Shown in pieces: positions 63,128-64,000 of a DNA stretch of 64,000 nucleotides. The notes beneath the pieces are model-generated. The model did no database searches and had not been told where the DNA came from. It was given only the letters and a program-made list of their open reading frames with translations. A program made the translations under genes and the position numbers. The stretch comes from Bacteroidales bacterium (GTDB lineage: Bacteria > Bacteroidota > Bacteroidia > Bacteroidales > UBA4417), in contig JADJGZ010000013.1 in NCBI GenBank assembly GCA_016707785.1, forward strand, positions 1 through 64,000, given 5' to 3'. Numbering within the stretch: position 1 is the stretch's first letter; each line of letters starts with the position of its first letter.

Positions 63128-64000
63128 ATGAAAACAATTTACGCCCTTCTTGTTTTGGCTTTTACTTTTTTACTTTTTTCTTCTTGTAAAAAAGAGAGTA
63201 ATAATAGTGATCAATCTTCAAAAGAAGAACTCCTTTTTCAGTCCTTTCAAATGATGAATGCTGCATCTGTTCGCTTTATTGAAATTGGCGACTCTATGAA
63301 TATTACACCACCGGAGGCGCTCTATTATACCAGCTTATGGGTTCAAAATCAACCTGGCGTTGCAGAATGTTTCACAATGGACAGCACTTACCTCTTCATA
63401 CACATGGCGAGCGGGTATAAGAGCACAATAAACCTGCGTGAGATGACTCCCGATGGCTTGAGCGTATACCGCGGCAGCGGTGCAGGTACAGGGAAAATGA
63501 CAGCTGCAGTATCATCTGCCGGTGGCACATGTTCCAATAAACTGCAAAATAAAAAAGTATTGCTCTATTCTGCTTTTGTAGCTCAGTTTTATTGGGGGAA
63601 CGAATTTCAAACCGATGTTGTTGATATGATTGAAAATGGCGATGTAGATGTAGAAGTCACCGTTCTGAAAAACGAACAATGTACCATTGATGCGTTGCTC
63701 ACCTGCGATCAGTATGGCTTGGTTATTCTTGACACACACGGGGGGCAGTCGGCAATATATACAGGTATTGGTTTTACTCTTGATGCTGGGGATATTCCTG
63801 ATAATCTAGACGACTATCTTACCTTTATAGGACAGAAAATAGGATCACAGCATGTACAGTCCATCATAGATAAAAAAGTTGAAATCGCTCATACATTTGA
63901 ATATGATCCTCAGCTTCAGAATCAGGAACAATGGGATAAGTATAAACAAAATCTCGATGTTACCTATGAAGTAGCAGTCACCTCAAAAGGTATTCGCGAA
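63128..64000 (+). CDS. Lipoprotein, possibly caspase-fold (clan CD) peptidase, cut by the window end
   Basis: At least 291 residues, open to the last base. Lipobox LLFSSC (Cys20), then KKES. The N-terminal third is unremarkable. The centre has a beta-strand followed by Asp-Thr-His-Gly-Gly (YGLVILDTHGG, about 198-208), preceded by an alpha/beta segment (VEVTVLKNEQCTIDALLTCDQ). A hydrophobic strand ending in His-Gly is the first catalytic motif of caspase/gingipain-type (clan CD) peptidases; the catalytic Cys would follow about 45-60 residues later and may lie near or beyond the window end. No such Cys is seen before the end. This is an inference only. Confidence 0.55.
   Translation, partial: MKTIYALLVLAFTFLLFSSCKKESNNSDQSSKEELLFQSFQMMNAASVRFIEIGDSMNITPPEALYYTSLWVQNQPGVAECFTMDSTYLFIHMASGYKSTINLREMTPDGLSVYRGSGAGTGKMTAAVSSAGGTCSNKLQNKKVLLYSAFVAQFYWGNEFQTDVVDMIENGDVDVEVTVLKNEQCTIDALLTCDQYGLVILDTHGGQSAIYTGIGFTLDAGDIPDNLDDYLTFIGQKIGSQHVQSIIDKKVEIAHTFEYDPQLQNQEQWDKYKQNLDVTYEVAVTSKGIRE

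Overview
The window is a chromosomal segment of a Bacteroidota bacterium, probably an uncultured Bacteroidales- or Flavobacteriales-like lineage. The evidence is a PorP/SprF protein next to a giant protein with a gliding-motility-type (type IX secretion, T9SS type B) C-terminus, a second T9SS sorting tail, DUF4296 and DUF5686 proteins, a TPR/LuxR-type regulator, many lipoproteins whose lipobox cysteine is followed by charged residues, Bacteroidota-type promoters (TTG then TAnnTTTG), and AT-rich starts without Shine-Dalgarno sequences. No rRNA, tRNA or CRISPR array was seen.

Layout. 0-17 kb is mostly housekeeping and envelope genes: an LVIVD lipoprotein and an outer-membrane protein, a hybrid-less sensor kinase, DNA polymerase I, an outer-membrane protein / serine hydrolase / Lgt-like fusion cluster, an SDR enzyme, a polysaccharide deacetylase overlapping methylglyoxal synthase, a short SSB, a lipocalin and a PhoH-type ATPase. 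17.9-40.9 kb is a probable two-gene T9SS unit: a 7229-residue repeat protein (19177..40866, minus) followed by its probable SprF-type partner. 41-47 kb holds deoC, a secreted thioredoxin-fold protein, small lipoproteins, an OmpH/Skp-like protein and recQ. 47.4-51.3 kb is a kdsD / CMD / DUF5686 run. 51.3-54.1 kb holds a VOC protein, a lipoprotein, a decapitated T9SS tail, an attC-like structured element and a Fic gene, together looking like an integrated cassette. 54.7-64 kb has a TPR/LuxR regulator and an accessory run of lipoproteins (two beta-propeller-like, two FISUMP paralogues, one running off the end with a possible caspase-fold motif).

Two features cut across the window. (1) Six genes carry seven frameshifts, nearly all at short homopolymers: the LVIVD gene, polA (twice), the thioredoxin gene, a lipoprotein, ompH-like and fic. 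In each case the other frame continues the same protein, so residual sequencing indels are more likely than decay; I annotate the full spans. (2) A dispersed 28-bp double-hairpin repeat (CCCC-GAA-GGGG then GAGCC-TTT-GGCTC) occurs in at least nine copies in three intergenic regions, alongside other low-complexity intergenic repeat words.

The most distinctive items are the 21.7-kb gene with its 504-bp near-identical tandem array, the Lgt-like membrane enzyme fused to a beta-barrel-like domain, and the attC-like element abutting both the Fic gene and a truncated T9SS-tail gene.
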